Shown: positions 42,174 to 51,575 of the stretch, piece by piece | Numbering within the stretch: the stretch's first letter is position 1 | Layout: every line of letters starts with the position of its first letter | DNA from: Spirosoma luteum DSM 19990 | GTDB lineage: Bacteria > Bacteroidota > Bacteroidia > Cytophagales > Spirosomataceae | Reading direction: 5' to 3' | DNA: 64,000 nt | Assembly: GCF_000374065.1 (NCBI RefSeq) | Contig: NZ_KB893262.1 | Span: 1-64,000, forward strand | The notes under the pieces: generated by a model | What the model saw: only the letters and a program-made list of their open reading frames with translations | Databases searched by the model: none | What the model was told of the DNA's origin: nothing | Program-made: the position numbers and the translations under genes

Positions 42174-42416
42174 TTATGACTTCTCTAACTGATAGCGAGA
42201 GAACAAGCCCTGGTAGCGCACCTCACCTTCCCACCAAATGCAAATGAAACTGTCCGGGTCTTCGATCCACCGATCTGGCGTTAGCCAGCTGATGGGGTGA
42301 AGGTCTTGTGTACCGTACTCAACGACAATCATCGGCGGACTACCGGTTCGCAGTTGGACGACGTCACCCAGGTCAAGTGCTGCCATGTTTACGAATGATT
42401 GAGCTTGGGAAGCCAT
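42174..42416 (-). CDS. YodC-like small protein (DUF2158)
   Basis: 80 aa. ALDLGDVVQLRTGSPPMIVV and the later FICIWWEGEVRYQGLFSRYQL match DUF2158, where 'GDvVqLkSGgp-MTV' opens and 'C-Wf' closes a small beta-barrel. It is convergent with higA. Function unknown. Confidence 0.65.
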   Translation of the reverse strand: MASQAQSFVNMAALDLGDVVQLRTGSPPMIVVEYGTQDLHPISWLTPDRWIEDPDSFICIWWEGEVRYQGLFSRYQLEKS

Positions 42417-42546
42417 GCTAACCAGAAGCTAATGTAAGCAAACGCAGTATAGCGTCAAATAGTTGATTCTTGGTCCTATGGAATGGATTGTTGGCTATCT
42501 CCGAATGCTGGCTTACAACCCCTATGCAAGAAGCAAGAATATCTAT

Positions 42547-42584
42547 CGTAATATTACAATGAATTAATTTTCTTGTTATCTTTG
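42547..42584 (+). promoter_or_regulatory. arsR operator and promoter
   Basis: CGTAATATTACA (42547-42558) overlaps the expected -33 region. A perfect -7 box TATCTTTG (42577-42584) lies only 4 bp before the arsR ATG. ArsR bound at the palindrome would block polymerase until arsenite releases it. The tight spacing suggests a leaderless or nearly leaderless mRNA. Confidence 0.65.
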
Positions 42585-42588
42585 TCCC

Positions 42589-42915
42589 ATGGGACTAACT
42601 AAAACCGAAATTTTCACCGACGAGCAAAACCGCATAGCGGATTTGGCCAAAGCCTTTGCCCATCCCGCACGGGTGGCTATTCTGCAAATGCTCATTTCCA
42701 AGAAAGCGTGCGTTTGTGGTGATCTGGTGGGCGAACTGCATTTGGCCCAGGCGACCGTTTCCCAGCATTTGAAGGAGCTAAAACGCATTGGCATCATTCA
42801 GGGCGAAATAACCCCGCCCCGCGTCTGCTACTGCATCAATCCCCCCGTATGGGATGAAGCTCAACAAGCGTTCGGTGCCTTGCTGGAAACGTTCGCGCCC
42901 GCGTCCTGCTGCTGA
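42589..42915 (+). CDS. arsR: ArsR-family arsenic-responsive repressor
   Basis: 108 aa winged-helix repressor. The alpha-3 metal site [15 protein letters not shown] holds Cys-x-Cys as in arsenite sensors. The recognition helix is [19 protein letters not shown]. The C-terminus ends in Cys-Cys, possible extra ligands. Arsenite binding should release DNA and induce the operon to about 47065. Confidence 0.93.
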   Translation: MGLTKTEIFTDEQNRIADLAKAFAHPARVAILQMLISKKACVCGDLVGELHLAQATVSQHLKELKRIGIIQGEITPPRVCYCINPPVWDEAQQAFGALLETFAPASCC

Positions 42916-42948
42916 TCTGGGAGCAGGTATTTTTTTGTTCTTTTCAAT

Positions 42949-42960
42949 CGTAATATTGCA
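42949..42960 (+). promoter_or_regulatory. Second ars operator, before DUF6428 gene
   Basis: CGTAATATTGCA, one base different from the sites at 41506 and 42547, lies 9 bp before the ATG at 42969, after a T-rich -7-like TATTTTTTTG. It suggests an internal ArsR-controlled promoter for the resistance genes. Confidence 0.55.
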
Positions 42961-42968
42961 ATAATACA

Positions 42969-43550
42969 ATGGAGAATCTAATGACTGCATCCGAGCCAAT
43001 GACCTGGCGAGCGTTCAAAAACACGCTCATTCAGAACCCCGATAAATTCCTGCAATTCCAGTACGCGGAAGGGGAGTTTGTCCATCCGTCGTTTCACATT
43101 ACCGAGATCAAGCAAGCCCCCATTGTGTCGGTCGATTGCGGTGGCCAGATGAACACCTGGACGGAAGTCATCGTGCAGCTCTGGGAGCCGGACGTTCAAG
43201 AGGCCGACTGCTCGATGAAAGTCAGCAAAGCCCTTTCCATCATCAACCTGGTGGAAAAGTCGTTGCCCCTGAATCCGGTGGCCACGGTTAAAATCGAGTT
43301 CGGTAATTCCAAATTCGATACTCGCCAGATGTACCCCGGCGAACTGACGACGGAGGGCGACAGCTTCACGGTCAGCCTGACACCGGATTACACGCAGTGC
43401 AAAGCCCTTACCCGGTCGCAGAGTTGCGGCACCGCCACGTCGGGCGAATCCTGCTGCGCCCCTGCCGCTGAAAAAGAAACGGCCAAACCTGTTTTGGAAC
43501 TTGTTGGAGCCGATGCCCCGGCTTGCGCTCCTGGTTCCGGCTGCTGCTAA
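42969..43550 (+). CDS. DUF6428-family protein with Cys-rich tail, ars operon
   Basis: 193 aa. The body (MTWRAFKNTLIQNPDKFLQF … HPSFHITEIKQAPIVSVDCG … WTEVIVQLWEP) matches DUF6428, a family found in Bacteroidetes ars operons. A tail of about 55 residues follows with SCGTATSGESCCAP and CAPGSGCC, seven Cys in all. Cysteine pairs suggest arsenite or metal binding, as a chaperone delivering As(III) to the exporter or as a sink. This is inference from context and residues. Confidence 0.75.
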   Translation: MENLMTASEPMTWRAFKNTLIQNPDKFLQFQYAEGEFVHPSFHITEIKQAPIVSVDCGGQMNTWTEVIVQLWEPDVQEADCSMKVSKALSIINLVEKSLPLNPVATVKIEFGNSKFDTRQMYPGELTTEGDSFTVSLTPDYTQCKALTRSQSCGTATSGESCCAPAAEKETAKPVLELVGADAPACAPGSGCC

Positions 43551-43580
43551 TCGAATCCATCGCTCACGGACAAAAACACC

Positions 43581-44021
43581 ATGAAGAATATCCTAGTGCT
43601 TTGCACGGGCAATTCCGCCCGTTCCCAGATGGCCCACGGCTATCTGCAACATTTTGCCGATACGGCGGGCCGGGGCGAGAGCGCCCAGGTTTACAGTGCG
43701 GGCGTTGCTCCCCACGGGGTCAATCCCCTAGCGATTCAGGTCATGGCCGAGGATGGCATTGATATTTCACATCACACCTCCAACCATGCCGACGAATACA
43801 CTAGCCTGCCGCTCGATTACGTGATTACCGTCTGCGATAATGCCCGCGAACAATGCCCGATTTTCCCGTCCACGGCCAAGAAGGTGCATCATAGCTTCAC
43901 CGACCCGTCCCATGCCCCCGGCGATAATAAGTTGGCCCAGTTTCGCGCGGTACGTGATGAAATCAAAGCGTACAGCCAGCAATTCATCGAGGACAACGTA
44001 ACGAGCCAAGTCCCTGCCTGA
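43581..44021 (+). CDS. arsC: Arsenate reductase, low-molecular-weight phosphatase type
   Basis: 146 aa. The P-loop LVLCTGNSARSQMAHGYL gives C-x5-R at residues 8-14. The redox relay Cys is in ITVCDNAREQCPIF and the general-acid Asp in HHSFTDPSHAPGD. It reduces arsenate to arsenite for export, using thioredoxin. It lies between DUF6428 and the monooxygenase gene in one operon. Confidence 0.9.
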   Translation: MKNILVLCTGNSARSQMAHGYLQHFADTAGRGESAQVYSAGVAPHGVNPLAIQVMAEDGIDISHHTSNHADEYTSLPLDYVITVCDNAREQCPIFPSTAKKVHHSFTDPSHAPGDNKLAQFRAVRDEIKAYSQQFIEDNVTSQVPA

Positions 44022-44066
44022 CGAATTTGCTGACCGGCTCCGACGGGCCTACTAGTCCTGATATCC

Positions 44067-45173
44067 ATGAACCAACACTCAAGTAAAGAAATAGACATTG
44101 TCGTTATCGGTGGCGGACAGAGCGGCCTGGCGGTAGGCTATTTCCTGCGCCGGACGGGCCGTTCCTTTGTCATTCTAGATGCCGAGTCTGCACCGGGGGG
44201 AGCCTGGAACCAGGGTTGGGACTCGCTGCGGCTTTTCTCTCCGGCCGAAGCGTCTTCCCTGCCCGGCTGGCCTATGCCCCGCCCTACAGAAATCAACGAC
44301 ACCGGGGAGTTTCCATCCCGACAGCAGGTCGTTGATTATCTGTCCGCGTACGAAAGCCGCTATAAATTACCTATTCAACGGCCGGTTGTAGTCAAACAAG
44401 TAATGGTCGCTGGGAACGGCTACGAAATAATGACGGATCGAGGGATTTGGCATACGAACGCTATAATCAATACCACCGGAACCGCCAGCCGCCCGTTCAT
44501 TCCGTCTTACCCAAGTCAGACCAATTATAAGGGTCTTGAATTTCATTCGGCCAACTACCGGTCGGCTGAGGAGCTGGCGGGCCAGCGGGTGTTGATCGTC
44601 GGCGGGGGTAATTCTGGCGCGCAGATCCTGGCCGAGGTCTCGCGGGTGGCCCAAACTGTCTGGGTGACACTCATTGAGCCAACGTTCCTGCCTGATGATG
44701 TTGACGGCCGGGTGTTATTCAGCCGGGCGACGGAGCAATATCATACGTTGCAAACCGGCGAGACCCCAGCCCCCTCGGGTAATCTGGGCGACATTGTGAT
44801 GGTGCCCCCTGTGCGGGAAGCCCGGAGCCGGGGGGTATTGCAAGCCGTTCGTCCCTTCGTGCGCCTTACCCAAACCGGTGTTCAGTGGGCCGATGGTCGG
44901 ACCGAGGCCTTCGATACGATCATCTGGTGTACAGGTTTCCGCCCGGCGACGGATTATTTACGACCACTGGGTATCGTGGACGCGGAGGGGCGAATCGCCA
45001 CCGAGGGTACTAGAGCCATTCATTCACCCGGACTATGGCTGGTCGGCTACGGCTCCTGGACAGGTTTTGCCTCGGCTACTCTAATCGGTGTTGGCCGGTC
45101 GGCCCGCGCAACGGCCGACGAAGTCGGAACTTATCTCAATCAACTTACGCCTGTTTTAACGACTCACGACTAA
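44067..45173 (+). CDS. Flavin-dependent monooxygenase, ArsO-like
   Basis: 368 aa. The FAD Rossmann motif is [20 protein letters not shown] at the N-terminus, the NADPH motif is [18 protein letters not shown] near residue 178, and the linking [12 protein letters not shown] lies near residue 280. This layout matches ArsO-type oxidases found next to ACR3 exporters. The real substrate, inorganic or organo-arsenic, is not settled for the family. It ends 6 bp before the ACR3 gene. Confidence 0.82.
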   Translation: MNQHSSKEIDIVVIGGGQSGLAVGYFLRRTGRSFVILDAESAPGGAWNQGWDSLRLFSPAEASSLPGWPMPRPTEINDTGEFPSRQQVVDYLSAYESRYKLPIQRPVVVKQVMVAGNGYEIMTDRGIWHTNAIINTTGTASRPFIPSYPSQTNYKGLEFHSANYRSAEELAGQRVLIVGGGNSGAQILAEVSRVAQTVWVTLIEPTFLPDDVDGRVLFSRATEQYHTLQTGETPAPSGNLGDIVMVPPVREARSRGVLQAVRPFVRLTQTGVQWADGRTEAFDTIIWCTGFRPATDYLRPLGIVDAEGRIATEGTRAIHSPGLWLVGYGSWTGFASATLIGVGRSARATADEVGTYLNQLTPVLTTHD

Positions 45174-45179
45174 TCAATT

Positions 45180-46265
45180 ATGCTCAGTACCCCAACGCTT
45201 ACCGAGCAGCCCCGGCTCTCGTTTCTCGACCGCTTTCTAACGCTGTGGATTTTCTTGGCCATGCTGATCGGCGTGGGCATCGGGTATTTCTTCCCGCAGT
45301 CGCAAGGCTTCATCAATCAGTTTAATTCCGGCTCAACCAATGTTCCATTGGCTATTGGCCTGGTGCTGATGATGTACCCAGCGCTGGCAAAAGTGCGTTA
45401 CAGCGAGTTGCCGAAGGTGTTTGCCAATACCAAAATTCTCGGTCTGTCGCTGTTGCAAAACTGGATCATCGGCCCGCTACTGATGTTCGGTTTGGCGGTT
45501 ATTTTTCTGCCCGACAAACCCGAATACATGACCGGCCTAATCATGATCGGCATTGCCCGCTGCATTGCCATGGTGATCGTCTGGAATGACTTAGCCAAAG
45601 GCGACCGGCTCTATGCCGCTGGCTTGGTGGCTTTCAACAGCATTTTTCAGGTGTTGTTCTATTCGGTCTATGCCTATGTGTTTATCACGGTGCTACCGCC
45701 CCTGTTCGGGCTGAAAGGCTATACCGTCAACATCACGATTGGCGAAGTAGCCAAGAGCGTTTTCATCTATCTGGGAGTGCCGTTTCTGGCCGGGTTGTTC
45801 TCGCGGATCATCCTGACCAGGCTGTTCAGCCGCCAATGGTATGAAGAACGCTTTTTGCCCGCCATCAGCCCCATAACGCTTATTGCGCTGCTGTTTACAA
45901 TCGTCGTCATGTTCAGCCTCAAAGGGCAGTTGATCGTGTCTATCCCGCTCGATGTGGTGCGTATCGCCATTCCGCTGACGATCTATTTTGCCATCATGTT
46001 TTTTTCGGCTTTCTACCTGTCGAAGCGGGCCGGGGCCGATTACGGCAAATCTACGTCACTGGCCTTCACCGCAGCAGGCAATAATTTCGAGCTGGGAATC
46101 GCGGTAGCCATCGCCGTTTTCGGCATCAATTCCGGTGCGGCCTTTGCCGCCGTAGTTGGCCCCCTAATCGAAGTGCCAGTGCTGATTCTGATGGTCAATT
46201 TTGCGCTGAAACAAGAGAAGAAGTTTGCCCCTCACTACACAAAAGCCTTTCAAAAACACGCATGA
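45180..46265 (+). CDS. arsB: ACR3-family arsenite efflux transporter
   Basis: 361 aa with ten hydrophobic segments. Family signatures are [55 protein letters not shown] (with the conserved Cys) and [20 protein letters not shown]. It exports arsenite across the inner membrane by proton exchange. The stop overlaps the metallophosphoesterase start by 4 bp (ATGA). Confidence 0.93.
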   Translation: MLSTPTLTEQPRLSFLDRFLTLWIFLAMLIGVGIGYFFPQSQGFINQFNSGSTNVPLAIGLVLMMYPALAKVRYSELPKVFANTKILGLSLLQNWIIGPLLMFGLAVIFLPDKPEYMTGLIMIGIARCIAMVIVWNDLAKGDRLYAAGLVAFNSIFQVLFYSVYAYVFITVLPPLFGLKGYTVNITIGEVAKSVFIYLGVPFLAGLFSRIILTRLFSRQWYEERFLPAISPITLIALLFTIVVMFSLKGQLIVSIPLDVVRIAIPLTIYFAIMFFSAFYLSKRAGADYGKSTSLAFTAAGNNFELGIAVAIAVFGINSGAAFAAVVGPLIEVPVLILMVNFALKQEKKFAPHYTKAFQKHA

Positions 46266-47065
46266 GAATTGCCCTGTTTTCGGACATTCACGCCAATCTG
46301 CCCGCGCTCGAAGCGGTATTGGCCGACATTGACAGCCGCCAGCCTGACGCGGTGTATTGTTTGGGGGATATGGTCGGTTACAACATCTGGCCGAACGAAG
46401 TGATCCGCACCATTCGCAAACGCGGTATTCCGACGATTGCCGGGAATTATGATTATGGCATCGGTCGCAGCTCCGACGATTGCGGATGCGCCTACAAAGA
46501 GGAGCAGGAAAAGGCCAATGGCAAAGTGTCCATTGCCTATACTAATGCTCAGGTAGGTAATAATGAACGAAACTATCTGCGTACGCTCCCAACCCATATT
46601 CGGGTGGAATTTGAGCTAGGCAATGACCCTGAACACCTTTGGCAGCAACAACCCCCGTTTACGCTGCTGCTGGTGCATGGTAGCCCCCGGCGCATGAATG
46701 AATATCTGTTCGAGGATCGGGGCGACCGTAGTTTGGGCCGGGTGATCGAGGGCGCGGGAGCTGATGTGATGTGCTTCGGCCATACGCACAAACCCTTTCA
46801 CAAAGTGGTCAGTGCAGAGCCAGAGGGCGAAGCGGCCTATTTCCGTCATGCCATCAATATCGGTTCAGTGGGCAAACCAAAGGACGGTGATCCGAGGGCC
46901 GGTTATGTGCTGTTGACGATCGACGAAACGGCACGGCCAGGTTCAAGCGAAGGGGTTGCCGTGGAGTTCGTGCGCGTTGTTTATGACGTAGAGAAAGCAG
47001 CCCAGGCCGTTGAGCAATGCGAATTGCCGGATGCCTACGCGGAAGCCTTACGCATCGCTCGATAA
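46262..47065 (+). CDS. Metallophosphoesterase, last intact gene of ars operon
   Basis: 267 aa calcineurin-like phosphoesterase of the YfcE/MJ0936 type: [20 protein letters not shown] (D-x-H), [16 protein letters not shown] (GD), TIAGNYDYG (GNxD in place of GNHD), [15 protein letters not shown] and [13 protein letters not shown] (GHTH). It binds two metal ions and cleaves a phosphodiester or phosphoester. The ATGA overlap with the ACR3 gene shows it is translated with it. A role in arsenic resistance is not established. Confidence 0.85.
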   Translation: MRIALFSDIHANLPALEAVLADIDSRQPDAVYCLGDMVGYNIWPNEVIRTIRKRGIPTIAGNYDYGIGRSSDDCGCAYKEEQEKANGKVSIAYTNAQVGNNERNYLRTLPTHIRVEFELGNDPEHLWQQQPPFTLLLVHGSPRRMNEYLFEDRGDRSLGRVIEGAGADVMCFGHTHKPFHKVVSAEPEGEAAYFRHAINIGSVGKPKDGDPRAGYVLLTIDETARPGSSEGVAVEFVRVVYDVEKAAQAVEQCELPDAYAEALRIAR

Positions 47066-47099
47066 TTGCCCAACTCGACCGCTCAAATCTTCGCAGCGC

Positions 47100-47692
47100 A
47101 TGAGAAATATTCTATGTTGGTTCGCCAGTGCCGGGATGCTCTATTTTGTGGCAGCTCCCGGCTTTGCTCAGTCGAGCAGTAATTTTCTGATCGACTACAC
47201 ACGGGAGGGCGCATGGCGATATACCAGCGTGAGAGAAACACCCTACCAAAGTAACGGGCGCGTGATTCAGCACCAGTTAACCGCGCTGGGTAAGAAGCTC
47301 AATCATTTGTCGGTTGTCGATGCCCCGGCCTATTCGCAGCTCTAGGGCGATTTGCACGGGTACTTGCAACGGTCGACTATGGACGCGCAGAGGTGTTCCA
47401 TGCCGTTTTACTGCGTCTGATGCAGTTCGAGGAGTCGATTAAAGAAAGCCTGATCAAGAACAGGCAGCGTGACCCGCATCCGATAGCGGCCAATGCTGCA
47501 AAGCCGGATGAAGGACAGGAAGCCGCCGTGCTACCGTATGCGTTGCTTTTCCGGCACCAGGATCACCGCTCCAAGCTGGTGCATATCGTCACCAGTGGGA
47601 AAGTCACAATTCTAAAGCATGGCCCGACGTACTGCCTGGTGCGGTGCGGCCCTCACGAGGGATATTTGCACAAAGGAATGATTCTTTGGTAA
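47100..47692 (+). pseudogene. Exported SH3-like protein, probably frameshifted
   Basis: From ATG 47100 a signal peptide (LCWFASAGMLYFVAAPGFAQ) and about 55 further residues end at a TAG near 47345. The neighbouring frame is open from before that point (LGRFARVLATVDYGRAEVFH…) through 47692, ending CLVRCGPHEGYLHKGMILW, an SH3-like ending. One frameshift near 47340 would join them into a protein of about 195 aa. No family is recognised. Two separate small genes is the alternative, with the second starting at GTG 47393. Confidence 0.5.
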
Positions 47693-47968
47693 CGGCCCTT
47701 TACCGTCGCTTTTCATGCGTTTTTGTTCACATGCATACGCTGTGTTGCCCGTATGCTACGAAAAGTAGCTGATTCTTACTGAGACAAGCTGTCCAATTAA
47801 ATGCCCCATTTATAGAGCAGATCAATGAACGTTTCTCCGTCTCAAGTTGGAGCGATTACGTGAGAATAAGTAATTCGTATCCCAAGGTCTGGAAAATCAT
47901 CAACGGTTAGATGAAGTCGTTATTTTCGCACTCAAGAAATTCTAAATCTGTTCGGAAAATACGCCTGT

Positions 47969-48802
47969 TTATTCTGGACTGCGTAAAAGCGGGGCTTGTG
48001 TGTACTGTGTAGAAATTGATAGAATGGGTTCAGTCGATACAACTCCTGCCCGTTTACGGCCTACCAACCGAGTATATCCCAAATACCGGCCAGCATCCGA
48101 TGCCAAGGTGTCAATCTCGATTTTGTTGTCAGGGGCTATGGCTAGGTGCCACTGGTGCCATAAACGCCATCCCTCAGCCAGCGAATCGGCCACTTCTATG
48201 TCCATTAGGCCAGTCCGCTCCCAATGCCGTTTCCACCAGGGCGCCGAATGGAGGCACCATAAGTCCGGCGTCCACCAGTCGTTCAAATGCTCCGGGACCC
48301 TGGCAACAATCTCCTTCATCAGGCCCGCTCCGGCAATCCCTATTTGGCCACCGGGTTTGATGAAGCGAATTAGCTCGTTGAGGTATAAGTCATCCGTACC
48401 ATAATAGAAGAAGGAATCAATGCTCACAATAGCATCGAAGAAATCCGCCCCAAAGGGCAATGTCCGGGCATCGGCACGAAGGGGAAAGACCCCTTGGTCT
48501 ATTCCGGCGTGGCGAATCCGCTGCAGGTTCTCCGAGACCGAACATAGTAAATCGACTGCCCATACTTGTAGGCCAAACTCCCGATGTAGAAAGATGGAGG
48601 ACAGTGCCCGTCCGCAGCCTAAGTCTAACACCCGCATGCCCGGTCGCAGGTCCAAGGCTTGGGCCAGCCATTCGGTTATCCACAAAGGATTGGCTCCGCC
48701 ACTGATCCCTGCCTTTATCCACTCGGGATGATACTTGGCGGAGCGAGGGAACTCCGCTATTGCGAACAGATCTTCCATAGGCCACTTGGCTCGAGTACTC
48801 AT
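47969..48802 (-). CDS. Class I SAM-dependent methyltransferase
   Basis: 277 aa. Motif I is GMRVLDLGCGRALSSIFLHR near residue 53, then QVWAVDLLCSVSENLQRI, FGADFFDAIVSIDSFFYYG and FIKPGGQIGIAGAGLM. The arrangement is close to small-molecule methyltransferases annotated as cyclopropane-fatty-acid-synthase-like or SmtA-like. Acceptor unknown. Single gene. Confidence 0.85.
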   Translation of the reverse strand: MSTRAKWPMEDLFAIAEFPRSAKYHPEWIKAGISGGANPLWITEWLAQALDLRPGMRVLDLGCGRALSSIFLHREFGLQVWAVDLLCSVSENLQRIRHAGIDQGVFPLRADARTLPFGADFFDAIVSIDSFFYYGTDDLYLNELIRFIKPGGQIGIAGAGLMKEIVARVPEHLNDWWTPDLWCLHSAPWWKRHWERTGLMDIEVADSLAEGWRLWHQWHLAIAPDNKIEIDTLASDAGRYLGYTRLVGRKRAGVVSTEPILSISTQYTQAPLLRSPE

Positions 48803-49035
48803 TAATTAACTAGCCACACAAGTTGCTTAGAAAAATGGATCTAAGCTAATGGCAGTACCGATTCGTTGATTCACTACCGGTGTGGGCTAGTCACAACTTA
48901 ACCTGAAATTTTCCCCGCTAACTACGTTTGTCTCAACTGCTTCCGTAATCGCCCTATTTACGGATAAGCAAATCTTCCCCGTCTCGTACGGGAGCGTTTT
49001 AGTGAGCCTGTATATGCCTTACTGGTCTATAAGGT

Positions 49036-49644
49036 TCAGCCTTGCAGTTTGTATTTATCTATAATGGCCTGACGTTGTTCAGGAAACACCGTTGTACCGA
49101 ATTTTCTATCAAGAGCCGCTAGTCTATTGGCAATCTCCGGTGAGGTCGGATTCAGGTTTCTGCGGATCATATCAGGAAGGATTTTATGAAATGCCTCCTC
49201 TAAATAATCTTCAAAGTTTTGATTAAAATAATTGTCTATAAACCGTAAGGGTTTATCCGAAGCATTCCAGAACGTATGTACGATACGGCGAGGGCGAAAA
49301 TTCCAGCCCCCAGCTTGTACTTCATAGATTTCCTTTCCAATCATGACAGTAGCCGTTCCTTCTACTACGTACATTAATTCGTCAAGGTCTTGATGCAGGT
49401 GAGGGGGTGGTCCCATTTGCTTTGGGGCCACGGCTACATCAACATTGGAGAATTGGTTGTTCGTCTGTCTAGCATGAATAATCGTGCGGATATCTAAATT
49501 TCCAGGCCCGGGCGACAAAGGGGCTGTAGGTGGAATATAAAAAGGCATCAATGGGTCTGCATACGTAGAGCCAATGGCAAAGCTGGGTATGTTTAGGAGA
49601 GAAATACCGCTAATTACTCGGGTAAGAAAATCTTTGCGTTCCAT
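49036..49644 (-). CDS. Cupin-domain protein, possibly exported
   Basis: 202 aa. The cupin core shows MGPPPHLHQDLDELMYVVEG (metal ligands H-x-H…E) and GGWNFRPRRIVHTFWNAS (second motif His). The N-terminus (MERKDFLTRVISGISLLNIP) resembles a Tat-like or hydrophobic leader without a clear twin arginine. It could be a dioxygenase or sugar isomerase-like protein; substrate unknown. Confidence 0.75.
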   Translation of the reverse strand: MERKDFLTRVISGISLLNIPSFAIGSTYADPLMPFYIPPTAPLSPGPGNLDIRTIIHARQTNNQFSNVDVAVAPKQMGPPPHLHQDLDELMYVVEGTATVMIGKEIYEVQAGGWNFRPRRIVHTFWNASDKPLRFIDNYFNQNFEDYLEEAFHKILPDMIRRNLNPTSPEIANRLAALDRKFGTTVFPEQRQAIIDKYKLQG

Positions 49645-50026
49645 AGAATCGTGTTCGTTTGATAAAAATTGGGCAGTTGAGATAACCTGGTTAGTAGGGG
49701 TACCGCCCGAAAGTCCAGTGCCTGCATCGACAGGGCTGAACAGACCAGCAAACTGATGAGTAGATTCTTTTCATACGCGTAGACAATAGATGTGAATCGC
49801 TACGTAGCCGAACGTCAAAGCCTGGCGGGAAACGTTCGTGGACCAATGCGTCAGGTACAGCCGTTAAAAGTCCGTTTTGTGAGTAGCGTTTGACTATACC
49901 AAACGTAGCGCACCGAAGCACAACAGAAAAAATCACCGGAATAAACAGGCTATTATTTTCCATAATCCTATAGGGTTGTGCCACCCGAAGTTTTGGTTTT
50001 CAAAGTATATCGCTTGTCTTAGCCAG
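49645..50026. other. Intergenic stretch, possible gene remnant
   Basis: 382 bp. A minus-strand frame beginning GTG at 49984 runs 97 codons with a hydrophobic start (SLFIPVIFSVVLRCATFGIV), but it matches nothing known and may be a degraded gene. No hairpins or repeats noticed. Confidence 0.35.
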
Positions 50027-50491
50027 TCAAGGTTCGTGTGTAGCCGTAGCCAGCGGTAAACTCAACCATTGGCGGTTAGGCACATCGACAAAGCCTGTTC
50101 GTCGGTATACCCGTTGAGCGGGTCCATTGGCGGGGCCTACTTCAACCGATAGGGACCGAATCCCGGCTTGCTGGCAATAAGCCCGAAGTTCAGCCAGAGA
50201 TTGGGAGCTTAATCCCCTATTTCGATAGTCAATTCGGACAAACAAATCGTCTAGGATGGCTTTCATGCCGCCATACTCCATACTGAAACAGAAGCTCAAC
50301 ACCAGATAGCCAACCGCCGTTGGTTGAGTGGGTGTTTCGATCAACCAGACGAGCCCTACCCGTTGATCGGCCAGAAGCGAAGCAAAGGCCTTCGTAGCGT
50401 GAGACTGATTAAGCGTATACCCCCCTTCCGCATAAAATTCAGCCATTAGCTCAACCAATAGGGGTAAGTCGGTCGGAGTCGCTTTTCTCAT
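50027..50491 (-). CDS. GNAT-family N-acetyltransferase
   Basis: 154 aa. It opens MRKATPTDLPLLVELMAEFY; the acetyl-CoA-binding motif A is in LDDLFVRIDYRNRGLSSQSL (R/Q-x-x-G-x-S variant), followed by SVEVGPANGPAQRVYRRTGF. It transfers an acetyl group to an amine. Substrate not deducible. Single gene. Confidence 0.85.
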   Translation of the reverse strand: MRKATPTDLPLLVELMAEFYAEGGYTLNQSHATKAFASLLADQRVGLVWLIETPTQPTAVGYLVLSFCFSMEYGGMKAILDDLFVRIDYRNRGLSSQSLAELRAYCQQAGIRSLSVEVGPANGPAQRVYRRTGFVDVPNRQWLSLPLATATHEP

Positions 50492-50626
50492 CGTTAATCA
50501 GTACAAGAATTGTTACTTGATCATGGGTGTCCTACTACGAGCTTTGTGCCGGACTGAACGTAGGGCAAGTTGGCTTAGCCTATTGACTAGTTTTTTTACG
50601 TTTAATTTGAGCGGGCTCTTTCCTGT

Positions 50627-51382
50627 TTAGTGATGGGTTAAGCCACCGTCCACATTGATCGTCTGGCCGGTAATAAAATCACTCTCATCCGAGGCCAGAA
50701 ATAGTACCGCTCCGGCCAAATCGATTGGTGCTTCCCGGCGCTTGATAATTTGCTGCTCAACCGTTAGAGTCTGGATGTAATCGACCGTTTCCTGGGGCGC
50801 CATTTGCTGAACGCCTTGGGTCAGGGTAAGGCCTGGCGTAATGCAGTTCACATGGATACCCGTACCCGACAACTCACGGGCCAAACTACGGGTGAACGAG
50901 AGAATAGCGCCTTTGGAGGCCACATAGGGTAAGAGCATCGGCGTGCCTGCCCAGATCGTGTCAGAAGAAATATTAATAATTTTGCCTTTTCCCTGCTGAC
51001 GCATGGTGGCTATCACCGCTTTGCAACATAGCCACATCCCTTTCACATTGACGGCCATCACCTGGTCCCAATCTGCTTCCAGAACCTGATCAAACGGGGT
51101 GAGTTTAGGGATCAGGGCTGCGTTATTGATTAGAATATCAATCCGGCCGTACTGATTGATCACTTGGATCGCCATCGCCTGCACACTGGTAGCATCGGCA
51201 ATATCCGTAATGATCTCAATAGCTTGTCCACCGGCTTGCTTTACCGTAGTGACCGTCTCTGCGCAGGATAGAATGTCAACAGCCACCACCTGGGCCCCTT
51301 CCCGGGCCAGGGACAGGCAGTATTGCTGACCGATGCCACGGGCCGCGCCCGTCACAATAGCTACTCGATCAATTAGTCTCAT
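50627..51382 (-). CDS. SDR-family oxidoreductase (FabG-like)
   Basis: 251 aa classical short-chain dehydrogenase: VAIVTGAARGIGQQYCLSLA (TGxxxGIG), ILINNAALIPK (NNA), IINISSDTIW (active Ser) and MLLPYVASKGAILSFTRSLA (Y-x-x-x-K), ending ITGQTINVDGGLTHH. It reduces or oxidises a carbonyl/alcohol with NAD(P). The substrate is unknown. It lies upstream of the GNAT gene on the same strand, next to an AraC regulator that may control it. Confidence 0.9.
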   Translation of the reverse strand: MRLIDRVAIVTGAARGIGQQYCLSLAREGAQVVAVDILSCAETVTTVKQAGGQAIEIITDIADATSVQAMAIQVINQYGRIDILINNAALIPKLTPFDQVLEADWDQVMAVNVKGMWLCCKAVIATMRQQGKGKIINISSDTIWAGTPMLLPYVASKGAILSFTRSLARELSGTGIHVNCITPGLTLTQGVQQMAPQETVDYIQTLTVEQQIIKRREAPIDLAGAVLFLASDESDFITGQTINVDGGLTHH

Positions 51383-51575
51383 GTTGGTATTGATTTACTT
51401 TGTAGCAGGCTCCTGAAGTTTGAGTCGTACGGATGACTTGAGCTGGGAAACTTCCGGTACTGGACATCCCCGTTGATACGCCCAAAGGTATAGGGTGCTT
51501 AAGCAAAGGGATAGTAAAAATCCGCCAAGTTCATCGGGCAATTCTTTGCTGCAAAAGTAATTCTCACCAGGAAAT

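Noticed and set aside
42174-42416. YodC-like gene considered as third member of the toxin-antitoxin system
   Set aside because: It is on the opposite strand and convergent with higA; DUF2158 is not known as a toxin-antitoxin component.
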